A DNA stretch of 64,000 nt from CAYMPH01 sp964529415 (GTDB lineage Bacteria > Spirochaetota > UBA4802 > UBA5550). The position numbers and the translations under genes were made by a program. The stretch is from positions 1 to 64,000 of the forward strand of contig CAZGWD010000007.1 in NCBI GenBank assembly GCA_964529415.1, given 5' to 3'. Below are positions 1 through 9,350 of this stretch, piece after piece (the stretch's first letter is position 1; the number at the start of each line of letters is the position of its first letter). The notes below the pieces were generated by a model. The model made no database searches, was not told where the DNA came from, and saw only the letters and a program-made list of their open reading frames with translations.

Positions 1-2293
1 GCTGTCCCTGTTTTGCCTCGCCGCCGGAAATTACATATGCAATTTTCTTTGAAATGAATTCCATATGAGGCGGTACAAATCCACCTTGAGACATGTTGAA
101 CATCTCAGCAAAAATCAAGCCCATTGCGTCTTTTCCCATTACTGGAATTTTTGTTTTCATCGGCGGTGTATAACCATCTTCAACCATACGTAATACTTCT
201 TTTTTTGCTTCTCCAAGAAGGAAATCTTTATTGAAGATTATTCTGTCTTTAGGTCCGAGGAAACCATTATTTTTTGCTTCTGCTGCAGACATGGAAACTT
301 TAGCCTGTGCAATAGTTAATACAGTTGGAACATAATATGCACCCCAATCTGCAATTTTTACAGTATTTGGAATTGATTCAACAATTTTTCTCCAGAGGTT
401 TGTGCATCCGCCGCCTGCCGGTAAAAGGCCTGCGCCGATTTCAACAAGACCCATATAGAGTTCAGAATGTGCAACAATTTTATCAGCAACCAGACAGCAT
501 TCTGCACCGCCGCCGAGTGTCATTCCATAAGGAGCTGCAACTACAGGATATGCTGAATATTTAATCGCGAATAATGATTTATGAACATTGGCAATAAAAT
601 CATTTATTTTCTGAAATTGTTTATTCTTGGCAAGTTCTCCCATATAACTTAGATCGCCGCCGGCAGAAAAAGCACCAGGCATACCAGGAGCCTGATTTCC
701 AATAATAAGACCTATACCGTTATTTTTTACATAATCCTGAACTTTATCGATCAGTTCGAGAATCTGACCGTTGATTGCGTTCATTTTTGTATGATATTCA
801 AGACAGAAAACTCCATCTCCTATATCAATCAGTGAAGCGCCTTCATTTCCTAAAACTTCTTTTTTATCTGCTTTTAAAGTTGAAAGAGTGATGGCTTTTG
901 GATTTTCAATAATATCTTTGTAACCTGAGGATTTAAAATCATAATACTGTTTTTTGCCTTTATGGATTCTGTAGAAAGTTTTGTTCTTTCCTTCAATCAT
1001 CTTTTTGATGTTTTTAGGAATTGCAATTTTATCAGCTTCCATTTTTTTTACAGATTCAATCAGACCGATGTTATCCCAAATTTCAAACGGGCCTGTTTCC
1101 CAGTTATATCCCCATTTCATGGCATTATCAATACCGAGAATATTGTCTGATATTTCAGGGACTCTGTTTGCTGCATAGCAAAGCGCACTTGACATAAGCT
1201 TCCATGCAAATTTAGCAGCATCGTCTGTACCGTATACTATAGCTTTTTGTTTTTCAGCTAAGGTTTTTGCTTCTTTTGCTTTTTTAGCACATTCAGGTGC
1301 AGCAGCTTTTTTATCATACTCTGTATAATTTCCATCTAAACCAATTACAAGACTGGCTTTTTTCCAGGTTTTAGGATCAACATCGCCTTTTTTATAAAAT
1401 CCTGCTTTTGTTTTATTTCCGAAAATTTTCTTTTCAATCATATTATCGAAAAATTTAGGAAGCTGGTAAACATCTCTCTGCTCGTCTTTTGTAAGAAGTT
1501 CATAAGAGTTTTTTCCAAGATGTCCGATTGTATCAAGACCAACAAGATCACAAAGAGCGAATACAGCAGTTTTAGGCATACCAAAAGTAGATCCGAACAT
1601 GGCATCAATTGTTGGTATGGATATTTTTTCTGTTTCAAGAAGCTGAAGAGCTCTGGCTATAAGCTGAACTCCAATTCTATTTCCAATGAAGTTAGGGGTG
1701 TCTTTTGCCCATACAATTCCTTTTCCAAGATGAAGCTCGCTCCACTCTTCGATGAATTTAAGAACTTCTTTTTTTGTATCTTTTCCAGGAATCAATTCAA
1801 GGAGCTTCATGTATCTCACTGGATTGAAGAAGTGAGTTATAAGAAAATGCTCTCTGAATTCCTTGCTTCTTCCCTCTGCCATTTTTTCCAGAGGAATACC
1901 GGATGTGTTTGAAGATATAATCGCACCCTTTTTCATTACTTTTTCAATTTTTGTAAATAACTGCTGCTTGATTTTGAGATTTTCAACAATAACCTCTACT
2001 ATCAGATCACAATCAGCAAGTTTTTTGAAATCGTCATCTAAATTACCGATTTCAATATTGTTTACGTCTAAATTCTTGTTCATAAATAAAGCAGGTCTAG
2101 CCTTCAGGGTTGCATCTAATCCCTGTTTTACAATTCTGTTTCTTGCTTCCGGCTTGTTCTTCTCATCATCTTTCAGATCAAATGGAACAATATCCAGAAG
2201 AAGAGTTTTGATTCCGGCACTTGCAAGCAGTGCTGCAATGCCACCGCCCATGATGCCGGAGCCGATTACAGCAGCCTTTTCAATTTTTCTCAT
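1..2293 (-). CDS. 3-hydroxyacyl-CoA dehydrogenase / enoyl-CoA hydratase, FadN-like (3' end beyond window)
   Basis: A continuous minus-strand frame of 764 codons runs off the left edge, so the C-terminus is missing. The N-terminus has a Rossmann NAD site (AVIGSGIMGGGIAA), followed by the dehydrogenase SSNTSGIP and ITHFFNPVRYMKLLE motifs. The C-terminal half is a crotonase fold with FSAGGDLSYM and a GGGAECCLVADKIVAH stretch. Dehydrogenase first and hydratase second is the FadN order rather than the FadB/FadJ order, and FadN-type proteins are a little under 800 residues, so little is missing. Predicted role: hydration and NAD-dependent oxidation steps of fatty-acid beta-oxidation; EtfBA at 54.8-56.5 kb could take electrons from the acyl-CoA dehydrogenase step. 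A strong GGAGG lies just upstream of the ATG. No thiolase partner is visible because the downstream side lies outside the window. Confidence 0.93.
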   Translation of the reverse strand, partial: MRKIEKAAVIGSGIMGGGIAALLASAGIKTLLLDIVPFDLKDDEKNKPEARNRIVKQGLDATLKARPALFMNKNLDVNNIEIGNLDDDFKKLADCDLIVEVIVENLKIKQQLFTKIEKVMKKGAIISSNTSGIPLEKMAEGRSKEFREHFLITHFFNPVRYMKLLELIPGKDTKKEVLKFIEEWSELHLGKGIVWAKDTPNFIGNRIGVQLIARALQLLETEKISIPTIDAMFGSTFGMPKTAVFALCDLVGLDTIGHLGKNSYELLTKDEQRDVYQLPKFFDNMIEKKIFGNKTKAGFYKKGDVDPKTWKKASLVIGLDGNYTEYDKKAAAPECAKKAKEAKTLAEKQKAIVYGTDDAAKFAWKLMSSALCYAANRVPEISDNILGIDNAMKWGYNWETGPFEIWDNIGLIESVKKMEADKIAIPKNIKKMIEGKNKTFYRIHKGKKQYYDFKSSGYKDIIENPKAITLSTLKADKKEVLGNEGASLIDIGDGVFCLEYHTKMNAINGQILELIDKVQDYVKNNGIGLIIGNQAPGMPGAFSAGGDLSYMGELAKNKQFQKINDFIANVHKSLFAIKYSAYPVVAAPYGMTLGGGAECCLVADKIVAHSELYMGLVEIGAGLLPAGGGCTNLWRKIVESIPNTVKIADWGAYYVPTVLTIAQAKVSMSAAEAKNNGFLGPKDRIIFNKDFLLGEAKKEVLRMVEDGYTPPMKTKIPVMGKDAMGLIFAEMFNMSQGGFVPPHMEFISKKIAYVISGGEAKQGQ

Positions 2294-2745
2294 GTTCTCC
2301 TCCTTTTTTTAAAAAATGAATTCAGTTTAATTTATATACAGGCAATCGATATTATAAGATAAGAAAATAATCGAAATGAAGAATTAATATAAGTTTTTTT
2401 AATTCAGACCTGATATTATTTTATGCAATACAATAATTCGCAAAGATAAAAGTCAATATTTATATAGGTTTTACTTTAAAAATGATGAGAAAATTTTAAT
2501 ACTTAAAAATATAAAGTTTGTTTACTTAAGTTGGATTTCTTAAATTCAGAATTTTTATAAATTTATTAATATCATAATTCAAAATTTTAAAGAAAAAAAT
2601 ATTTTTTAAGATATTGGATATTTGTAGATATAGCAAATGATAATGTCATAAAAAGTAAAATAACACTATATTAAAGAGTTTTTAAATGGATGTTTTATCA
2701 ATTTCAATGCAAATTTATTGCAATTCATAATATTTACAATTATTC
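2294..2745. other. AT-rich intergenic region without a gene
   Basis: About 450 bases between the divergent beta-oxidation gene and the tRNA promoter. It is extremely AT-rich with many A and T runs. I see no reading frame with a plausible start and ribosome site, no clear hairpin terminator and no repeat shared with other parts of the window. It presumably holds the promoter of the minus-strand gene, but no single -35/-10 pair stands out against the AT background. Confidence 0.5.
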
Positions 2746-2774
2746 TTGACAACACTTATAGTGAAAAATATATG
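2746..2774 (+). promoter_or_regulatory. Sigma-70 type promoter of the tRNA-Cys/tRNA-Leu unit
   Basis: A perfect TTGACA box at 2746-2751 is followed after 17 bases by TATATG at 2769-2774. The mature tRNA-Cys begins 12 bases further on, which is a typical leader length for a tRNA operon. Confidence 0.7.
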
Positions 2775-2785
2775 GATTGGTGTAC

Positions 2786-2857
2786 GGCGTCGTACCCAAG
2801 TGGTAAGGGACAGGTCTGCAAAACCTTTATTCAGCGGTTCAAATCCGCTCGACGCCT
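2786..2857 (+). tRNA. tRNA-Cys (anticodon GCA)
   Basis: A full cloverleaf can be drawn: acceptor GGCGTCG pairs with CGACGCC, the anticodon loop CTGCAAA gives GCA, and the T arm is GCGG-TTCAAAT-CCGC. The discriminator base is T, as expected for cysteine tRNAs. The 3' CCA is not encoded, so it must be added by a nucleotidyltransferase. It is the first gene of a two-tRNA transcript. Confidence 0.95.
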
Positions 2858-2862
2858 CATTT

Positions 2863-2948
2863 GCCCAGGTGGTGGAATTTGGTAGACACAAGGGACTTAA
2901 AATCCCTTGATCCTTGCGGTCGTGCGGGTTCAATTCCCGCCCTGGGCA
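2863..2948 (+). tRNA. tRNA-Leu (anticodon TAA)
   Basis: It starts five bases after tRNA-Cys. Acceptor GCCCAGG pairs with CCTGGGC, the anticodon loop CTTAAAA gives TAA, and there is a long variable arm typical of class II tRNAs and a T arm CGGG-TTCAATT-CCCG. Discriminator A; CCA is not encoded. Its end lies two bases from the stop of a convergent minus-strand gene. Confidence 0.95.
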
Positions 2949-2950
2949 AA

Positions 2951-3460
2951 TTATTCATTGGTTTTAATGCTTCCCATAACTGTATTAAACGTATCTGTGT
3001 AATTTTTAAAAAGGTTAAGAGGTGAGCTGCATTCAATTATATAAATGAATTTATTTGTTTTTGAAATAAGAATTCTCTGCATCATTTTCCCGCAATTTGA
3101 ATCATACTGAAATACAATAAGCTTTCCTGTTATATCCTTTTCCTGTAGAAAATTGTCTGTTTCTGTAATTATCCAGATGTTTTTCCCTATTTTATCAGTA
3201 TACCATAAACGCCAGTTATTCCATTTTTCGATTTCTTCTTTGCTGAATTCAGCTGCTGTAATTTTAATTTCAGCGTTTTTACCTTTTTTCAGTTTGAGCA
3301 GATGCTTGTATTTTAAATCGAATTCGCTCTTTGTCCATCCAACTGGAATAAAAGCTTTATATTTATAAGTCTGATTTGTGTAATCAATAAATGATTCATC
3401 AGCTTTCAGGTTGAAAGAAATAAAAAGTATAAATATCAGTAATAAAATTTTTAGTTTCAT
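2951..3460 (-). CDS. Small secreted protein, possible PsbP/DUF1795-like fold
   Basis: 169 residues from the ATG at 3460. A TTG nine codons further upstream is possible but would overlap the preceding gene, while the ATG gives a clean signal peptide (MKLKILLLIFILFISFNLKA) with likely cleavage before DES. The mature part has a pattern of aromatic and beta segments (TYKYKAFIPVGWTKSEF) resembling the N-terminal domain of the TraB protein at 7860, and probably belongs to the broad PsbP/DUF1795 fold. It is the last gene of the operon with the LOG-family and anti-sigma-like genes, four bases after the previous stop. No enzymatic motif is visible and its function is unknown. Confidence 0.7.
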   Translation of the reverse strand: MKLKILLLIFILFISFNLKADESFIDYTNQTYKYKAFIPVGWTKSEFDLKYKHLLKLKKGKNAEIKITAAEFSKEEIEKWNNWRLWYTDKIGKNIWIITETDNFLQEKDITGKLIVFQYDSNCGKMMQRILISKTNKFIYIIECSSPLNLFKNYTDTFNTVMGSIKTNE

Positions 3461-3464
3461 ATTT

Positions 3465-4244
3465 TTATATAGGAAATTTTTCTTCAAGATAGTGGTGGTA
3501 GTTTTCCATCTGTTTCAGCAATCTTGGTTTTAAAATTTTCATTCCCTCCTCAGGCGTGTCAAAAAAGCTTATCAGGTTTATATCTTCAGGAGAAATAAGT
3601 CCTTTTTCAAGAAAATAATCGAAATCAATTAATTTTTTCCAGAATTCAGTTCCATAAAGCAGAATCGGCAGATCAACTTTTTCAAGTTTTTTAGTCTGAA
3701 CAAGAGTGAGTGTTTCGAAAAGTTCATCTATAGTTCCGTATCCGCCTGGAAAAACAACAACTGCTTTTGCATGATAAAGAAACCATAGTTTTCTCATGAA
3801 AAAATAGTGAAATTCAAAACTCAGTTCAGGTGTGGCATAAGGATTCGGGTGCTGTTCAAAGGGGAGTGAGATGTTAAGGGCAATAGAAGGCCGGGAGGCT
3901 CTTTTTGAACCTCTATTGGCTGCTTCCATAATGCCGCCTCCTCCTCCAGTACAAATAAATACTCCTTCACCAGATTCTTTTTCGAGATCTTTTCCGAACA
4001 TGGAAACTCGATAAGCAAATTCCTCTGCATCGTCATAATATTTTCCGTTTCCGAAATCATCTTCTTTGCCCTGTTTTGTGCGTGCAGAACCGAAAAAAAC
4101 AACAGTATGCTTAATATTATGCTCTGTGAATCTTTTTTCCGGTTCAAGATATTCGGCAAGGATTCTTAATGTGCGGGCATCCCGTGATTTAAGAAATTCA
4201 ATATTTTCATAAGCCTTTAATTTTTTCTGATTTTCTATAGACAT
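3465..4244 (-). CDS. LOG-family nucleotide-binding protein (lysine decarboxylase-like)
   Basis: 259 residues with the two hallmark motifs of the LOG/TIGR00730 family: a GGGGGIMEAANRG phosphate-binding loop and PGGYGTIDELFE with the catalytic Glu region. Characterised relatives cleave the N-glycosidic bond of nucleoside monophosphates such as cytokinin riboside 5'-monophosphate, or AMP; the older label lysine decarboxylase is misleading. The protein is somewhat longer than the roughly 190-residue minimal family, with an N-terminal extension of about 45 residues. The start codon directly follows the TAA of the upstream ATPase gene (TAAATG), indicating translational coupling. The real substrate cannot be told from the sequence. 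Confidence 0.85.
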   Translation of the reverse strand: MSIENQKKLKAYENIEFLKSRDARTLRILAEYLEPEKRFTEHNIKHTVVFFGSARTKQGKEDDFGNGKYYDDAEEFAYRVSMFGKDLEKESGEGVFICTGGGGGIMEAANRGSKRASRPSIALNISLPFEQHPNPYATPELSFEFHYFFMRKLWFLYHAKAVVVFPGGYGTIDELFETLTLVQTKKLEKVDLPILLYGTEFWKKLIDFDYFLEKGLISPEDINLISFFDTPEEGMKILKPRLLKQMENYHHYLEEKFPI

Positions 4245-4814
4245 TTAATGATACCGTCTTTTCCTCTTGATGTTGAATATTGTTCCGTCCGTATTTCCTG
4301 AGATGTCTGTTGAGACTATTGTTTTTCTGTCTATCATATCTATTGTTATTGAATCCATAAAGCTTAAAATTATTTTGAGTCCGGCTCCAATACCGCTTAG
4401 GCAGACTTCCTGTCCGTTAACTCTGAGTTTAAGCTTATTTTTATCTGATTCTTTTCCATAATCTTTTATCTGTTCATAATAGCATGCTGAAGCAGCCTGG
4501 GGAGTTTTAGTCAAAGTTTCTAGCAGATTTATTCCGCTGCCGTGATCAATTATGGTTGCTTCAAAATCATTTTCTGTAATGATATAACGGACTGTAATAT
4601 CCCATGTCTGTGCAGAGGATTCATTATTTCTTTTTATCGTTGATTGTATTGCGTTGGTTAGTGATTCATCCATGGAAATGATTATTTCATCGGATTCTTT
4701 TGTCGGGTAACCGGCTTTCTTGAGATTTTCAACAAGATTTGCAATAACTTCAGTAACGGCAGATGTTTCGGCCTTAAAGCTGTTCAGATATTTAATTTCT
4801 TTCTTTGTTTCCAT
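4245..4814 (-). CDS. Anti-sigma-factor-like GHKL ATPase (RsbW/SpoIIAB type)
   Basis: 189 residues with the Bergerat ATP-binding elements: N-box MDESLTNAIQST, a G1 box with DHGSGI, and a G2 box GIGAGLKIILSFMD. No dimerisation or phosphoacceptor His domain is present, so this is the stand-alone HATPase_c_2 class that phosphorylates anti-sigma-factor antagonists and binds sigma factors in partner-switching systems. No antagonist (STAS) gene or sigma factor is adjacent. A SpoIIE-type phosphatase that could oppose it lies far away at 30373-31284. It is first in a three-gene operon with the LOG-family protein and a secreted protein. Confidence 0.82.
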   Translation of the reverse strand: METKKEIKYLNSFKAETSAVTEVIANLVENLKKAGYPTKESDEIIISMDESLTNAIQSTIKRNNESSAQTWDITVRYIITENDFEATIIDHGSGINLLETLTKTPQAASACYYEQIKDYGKESDKNKLKLRVNGQEVCLSGIGAGLKIILSFMDSITIDMIDRKTIVSTDISGNTDGTIFNIKRKRRYH

Positions 4815-5072
4815 TTAATTCTGATTAAAATTCCATCAAGTTTTTTTAGTGAGAATTATTGTAAGGATAAAGTTTTCACGGACTTTTTTTAAAAACAATA
4901 AGATAAAAAAGCAATCAGTATTTTTTCATTATAAAAAAATTGCATTTATTTTATTCTTTATAAAAATAAAGAATTGTATTTTAATGGTAAAATCAATATA
5001 TATAATAATTTGATAAATGATTTAATTTAATGGAATAAAAGAGAATTAAAGTTAAAAAAGGTTAGAAACGAT

Positions 5073-6719
5073 ATGAATATAAATTTTTTTTTGATAATTT
5101 TATCCGCAGTTATTGTTTTATCATGCAAAGAGCCTGTTGTTTTAAAAACAAATGATTCAGAATTGATTTTAAAAGATATGAGTCTTGAGAGAAAAATCGG
5201 ACAACTTGTAATTGTTGCCATGCCTGGCGGTTCTATCGGCACGGATTCAAAAAAAATAATAGATGCATATAATCCAGGTGGAGTTATATTTTTCGGATTT
5301 AATGTTGGTAAAAAAAACCAGATCAGGCGGTTTATTTCAGATCTTCAGGATTATTCAATGATTAAAAGCGGCACACCTCTTTTAGTAACGATTGATCAGG
5401 AAGGCGGCAGAGTGCACAGAATTGAAGACGGAGTTACGCGATTTCCCGGAGCAATGTCTGCAGGAGTGGCTGATGATGCAAGACTTGTTTATGATATGGC
5501 AAGAATTACCGGCATGGAGCTGAAACTGCTTGGCGTAAACATGAATCTTGCGCCTGACCTTGATGTAAATAATAATCCGGATAATCCTGTTATCAATACA
5601 AGGTCATTCGGTTCAGATGTTGATGTTGTATCTAAAATGGGTGTGGAGTATATAAAGGGTTTGCAGGATGGAGGCTGTGCTGCTGTGGGTAAGCATTTCC
5701 CCGGACATGGTGACACAAACAGAGATTCACATTATACACTTCCAGTAATAAATTATGACCTGGAAAGATTAAAGAAAATAGAATTTGTTCCGTTTATAAA
5801 AGCCATAAAAAACGATGTAAGCAGCATAATGACAGCTCATGTATCCTACCCTGAAATTTTAGGCAATAGAGACTCAGCCACCATATCAAAAAAATTTCTG
5901 ACTGAAATACTGAGAAATGAATTCGGTTTCAAGGGCGTAATAATGACTGATGCAATTGAAATGGATGCAATATCAAAGAGGATGGACATGGGAGACGCAT
6001 CTGTGAAATCGATAGAAGCCGGGGCTGATATTATTTTAATAACTTCCTATGGAGATAACATCGGCCTGATCGTGAAATCAATTAAAACTGCTGTAGCAAA
6101 CGGAAAAATTTCCATGGCGCGGATTGATGAGTCAGTTAAAAGAATTCTTGATCTGAAAATGAAATATAAAATCATGGAATATAAAAACGGTAAAACTTCA
6201 TTTATTCCTGCCGCATACAGCGAAAAAGAAATTAAACTTCTTGAGAAAGCGCAGGAAATTAATTACAAGCTTTCCAGGGGCGCAATTTATTATTATGGAG
6301 CGGATGATTTGCTGAGAGGCGATAACAGAAAAAGAATAATTATTTCAGATAATAAAATATTAAGAGAAAATTTCAAACAGAAAGATAACAGTATTGTCTA
6401 TGATTCCATTTGGAAAATCAAGACTGCAGATTTAAAAATCCTCAAAGGTGAAAAAACAGTATTGTATTTTTTTATTGATGAGCCTTTTATAGGTAATTTG
6501 AATATGGTAAATGATTACTGTATGAGAAATAAATTTGATCTGGTTGTTTTATCTGCAGGTAATCCGTTTCCTCTGGCTAAAGTTTCATATATTAAATCAA
6601 TTCTTTGTTCATTCTCAAATACTGAAGAATCAATCAGGCAGCTTGCTTTATGTTTGAATGGGGAATTCAATCCTAAAAAAAATATAAATTATCATATTGG
6701 ATTCGGTGAGAAAAAATAA
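5073..6719 (+). CDS. Glycoside hydrolase family 3 lipoprotein, NagZ-like beta-N-acetylglucosaminidase
   Basis: 548 residues. The N-terminus is a lipoprotein signal ending in IVLSC with Cys18 as the lipidated residue (relaxed lipobox). The catalytic barrel carries KHFPGHGDTNRDSH at 207-220, the NagZ motif whose His (220) is the general acid/base partner, and MTDAIEMDAI with Asp293 as the expected nucleophile. The C-terminal 200 residues form a second, less conserved domain. Predicted role: release of N-acetylglucosamine from peptidoglycan fragments or related glycans on the periplasmic side of a membrane. First gene of an operon with hemW (six bases downstream) and the TraB protein. Confidence 0.9.
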   Translation: MNINFFLIILSAVIVLSCKEPVVLKTNDSELILKDMSLERKIGQLVIVAMPGGSIGTDSKKIIDAYNPGGVIFFGFNVGKKNQIRRFISDLQDYSMIKSGTPLLVTIDQEGGRVHRIEDGVTRFPGAMSAGVADDARLVYDMARITGMELKLLGVNMNLAPDLDVNNNPDNPVINTRSFGSDVDVVSKMGVEYIKGLQDGGCAAVGKHFPGHGDTNRDSHYTLPVINYDLERLKKIEFVPFIKAIKNDVSSIMTAHVSYPEILGNRDSATISKKFLTEILRNEFGFKGVIMTDAIEMDAISKRMDMGDASVKSIEAGADIILITSYGDNIGLIVKSIKTAVANGKISMARIDESVKRILDLKMKYKIMEYKNGKTSFIPAAYSEKEIKLLEKAQEINYKLSRGAIYYYGADDLLRGDNRKRIIISDNKILRENFKQKDNSIVYDSIWKIKTADLKILKGEKTVLYFFIDEPFIGNLNMVNDYCMRNKFDLVVLSAGNPFPLAKVSYIKSILCSFSNTEESIRQLALCLNGEFNPKKNINYHIGFGEKK

Positions 6720-6725
6720 TTTAAA

Positions 6726-7844
6726 ATGAATCACGGAATATATATACATGTTCCTTTCTGCAGAAGCAAGTGCGGATACTGTTCTTTCTATTCGATAGCT
6801 GATCTTCATCTGATTGATAATTATATTGAAAGATTGATTTCTGATATTAAGAAAACTTTTTCCGGATCAGAAAAAATACAGGCTGATACAATATATTTCG
6901 GCGGAGGTACACCATCGCTGCTTGCTCCGCTATTATTAGATAGATTAATCAAATGCCTGCATGATAATGCAGATATAAATAAAAATGCTGAAATTACAAT
7001 AGAAATGAATCCTGAAGATGCTTCAGCTTCAAAAATTTCAGAATATGTTGATGCAGGAGTAAATAGAATTGTTCTTGGAGTACAGACGCTTAATCAGAAT
7101 TTTCATGATACAATAGGCAGATCAGGAACACTTTGTGTGAATACAGTTCTCGATACTTTTTTTGCGCAATCAGGTTTTACCCATTGTGTTGATTTGATTA
7201 CAGGCATTCCGGGTCAGACTCATGATAAGATAAAATCTGAAATTGACGGATTGCTTAAATATCAGCCTGAACATATATCTGCATATATTTTATCAATTGA
7301 AAAGAACACGCCGCTTTATAAAAAAAACATACGGGATAAAAATTTTGATGAATTGCAGGTTGATGTTTTTAAGAGCGTCATTGAATCTTTAATCAATGCC
7401 GGTTATGACCATTACGAGATTTCAAATTTTTCTAAAAATGGAAGCAGATCACGACACAATTTGAAGTATTGGAGATATGAACCATATATAGGTTTTGGAC
7501 CTTCGTCCCATTCATTTTATAAAAATGCAAGATACAGCAATGAAATGAACGTAAATGATTATATCGAATCAACCAGTACCCGCAATCTTCATGATGATAG
7601 GAGTGTTTTTTCAGCAATTTCGGAATTTTTTTTAACAGGGCTCAGGCTTTCAGAAGGTTTACTGCTTTCGGATATTCCTGAAAAAACTGATATGCCTATT
7701 CCTGAAGTTGTAATGTACAGGCTGAAATCTCTTGCATCTGAAGGAAAAATTTCTATAACGCCTGACGGCAATATCAGCATTAATAAAAATTTCTTTTTTT
7801 TGGCTGACAGTATTATATATGAAATTGTTCAGGATATTATTTAA
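6726..7844 (+). CDS. hemW: Radical SAM heme chaperone HemW
   Basis: 372 residues, the usual HemW length. The N-terminus GIYIHVPFCRSKCGYCSF holds the 4Fe-4S/SAM cysteines C12, C16 and C19, followed by YFGGGTPSLL and the ITGIPGQT segment of the family. HemW is related to the anaerobic coproporphyrinogen dehydrogenase HemN but acts as a heme-binding chaperone; older annotations call it oxygen-independent coproporphyrinogen III oxidase. HemN itself has an additional Cys in CxxxCxxCxC, and here the residue after YC is Ser, favouring HemW. It follows the GH3 gene closely, with no clear functional link between them. Confidence 0.9.
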   Translation: MNHGIYIHVPFCRSKCGYCSFYSIADLHLIDNYIERLISDIKKTFSGSEKIQADTIYFGGGTPSLLAPLLLDRLIKCLHDNADINKNAEITIEMNPEDASASKISEYVDAGVNRIVLGVQTLNQNFHDTIGRSGTLCVNTVLDTFFAQSGFTHCVDLITGIPGQTHDKIKSEIDGLLKYQPEHISAYILSIEKNTPLYKKNIRDKNFDELQVDVFKSVIESLINAGYDHYEISNFSKNGSRSRHNLKYWRYEPYIGFGPSSHSFYKNARYSNEMNVNDYIESTSTRNLHDDRSVFSAISEFFLTGLRLSEGLLLSDIPEKTDMPIPEVVMYRLKSLASEGKISITPDGNISINKNFFFLADSIIYEIVQDII

Positions 7845-7859
7845 AACAAGGAATGTGCT

Positions 7860-9350
7860 ATGAAAAAGCCTGCTTTGATTTTATTTTTTATTTTTTCAAT
7901 GAATCTTTTTTTGTTTGCGGACGACATAAATAATTTTTATAGAAATGATGATGTCGGATTTTCAATAAATTTCCCTTCCGAATGGGGGATATATACATCG
8001 AAGGAAAATGCAATTGATATTTTCAAATCGTATTTTGATCTGAAAGAGAATGACGGGTCACTTCCTCTTTTTGTCGGAATGACAAAAAATCAGAGGGCGT
8101 ACGTGCGCTGTCTTACTGAAAAAACTGAATTGGATATAGAGGATTATTTTCAACTGCTGCACCGCGCGAATAAGTCGGATAAGCTTGCTGTGACAAGCGC
8201 AAAATTAATCAGAGAAAAAAAATCGGTTAACTGGGAATATATATTTGAACACGGCGGCGCGAAATTCAAGTTTTATGAAACGGTTTTTACAAACGGGAAA
8301 CACGCTATAAGGCTTGCATTCTGGACTTATGCCTCCGGATATGATGAAGAACTTCCTGTTTTTAAAAGTTTAACTGAAGATACTTTTTACAACGATACAT
8401 CTGATGGTATGGAAAACTGGAAGCCTCTTTGGAAAGACCTGAGCAAAATTATTCCTGAAAAAAATATTGATAAAATTGAAATAACAGATGAAACTGCATT
8501 AAAGAAAAAACCGCAGGCTGAATCCTTCCGTTTAACTGAAAAGGATAAATTATTTTTTTATGAAATTAAGGGAGAAAAAAATAAGGTATATATTCTTGGA
8601 TCAATACATTTGGGGCATCCGGAATTTTATCCAATGCCTGAAAGAATTGAAGAAGCATACAGAAATTCGAAATATCTGTGCGTTGAAATAAATATTGATT
8701 CTGATGAAAACAGAAAAAAGCTAATGGGAAATAAATCGCTGCTGTTTATCAAGGATGATAAAACTTTAAAGGATATCCTTCCGGAAAATTTATATTTAAA
8801 ACTTGAAAATGTATTTAAAGAAACAGGCATGCCTATGGATAGTTATAAAAAAATGAAACCCTGGGTGGTTTCTTCGGTAGTTGTAATGTTTCAATCCATG
8901 AGTCTTGGATTTTCTCCTCAATACGGCATTGATAAATATTTTATGGGTAAAGCAAAAAAAACCAAAGAAATAAAAGAGCTTGAAAATCTTGAATATCAGA
9001 TTGATCTTTTTGAGAAAAAAATAAATGATATTGATTATCTTGCAGGCGTTCTGCTTGATTATAAACTTGTAAAATATAAAGTAAATGATTTAATTAAAGC
9101 CTGGAGAAGCGGCGATGAGGAACGCCTTGAAAAGCTTACAATGGAATCATTCACGCCATATGAAGATTCAGGCAGCAAAATGGCAGATGTTCTGATTTTT
9201 AACAGAAATAATGAAATGGCTGAAAAAATAAAAACATATCTGAAGGATGACAGAGATTATTTTGTGGTTGTAGGGGCAGGGCATGTTATCGGCGAAAAGG
9301 GTATTGTATCGTTGCTGAAAAAGGCGGGGTTTAAGGCGGAGAAGAAGTAA
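7860..9350 (+). CDS. TraB/GumN family protein with an N-terminal PsbP-like domain
   Basis: 496 residues. There is a signal peptide (about 1-20, ending LFAD), then a roughly 150-residue domain that resembles DUF1795/PsbP (GFSINFPSEWGIY at the start), then a TraB/GumN domain from about residue 230. The TraB part has the family's opening ILGSIHLGHPEFYPM with its His, a Glu-containing CVEINID, and the closing GAGHVIGEKGIVSLLKKAGF. TraB/GumN proteins are suspected metalloproteases related to Tiki; bacterial functions remain unproven. The N-terminal domain fusion is unusual, since most bacterial members are only the 300-residue TraB unit. AAGGAA precedes the ATG. Its stop directly touches the stop of the convergent alr gene. 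Confidence 0.85.
   Translation: MKKPALILFFIFSMNLFLFADDINNFYRNDDVGFSINFPSEWGIYTSKENAIDIFKSYFDLKENDGSLPLFVGMTKNQRAYVRCLTEKTELDIEDYFQLLHRANKSDKLAVTSAKLIREKKSVNWEYIFEHGGAKFKFYETVFTNGKHAIRLAFWTYASGYDEELPVFKSLTEDTFYNDTSDGMENWKPLWKDLSKIIPEKNIDKIEITDETALKKKPQAESFRLTEKDKLFFYEIKGEKNKVYILGSIHLGHPEFYPMPERIEEAYRNSKYLCVEINIDSDENRKKLMGNKSLLFIKDDKTLKDILPENLYLKLENVFKETGMPMDSYKKMKPWVVSSVVVMFQSMSLGFSPQYGIDKYFMGKAKKTKEIKELENLEYQIDLFEKKINDIDYLAGVLLDYKLVKYKVNDLIKAWRSGDEERLEKLTMESFTPYEDSGSKMADVLIFNRNNEMAEKIKTYLKDDRDYFVVVGAGHVIGEKGIVSLLKKAGFKAEKK

Noticed and set aside
1520..2312. Plus-strand ORFs opposite the FadN-like gene
   Set aside because: Shadows of a well-supported minus-strand coding frame.
2715..2933. Minus-strand ORF across the tRNA-Cys/tRNA-Leu genes
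   Set aside because: It is antisense to two clear tRNAs and has no protein-like pattern.
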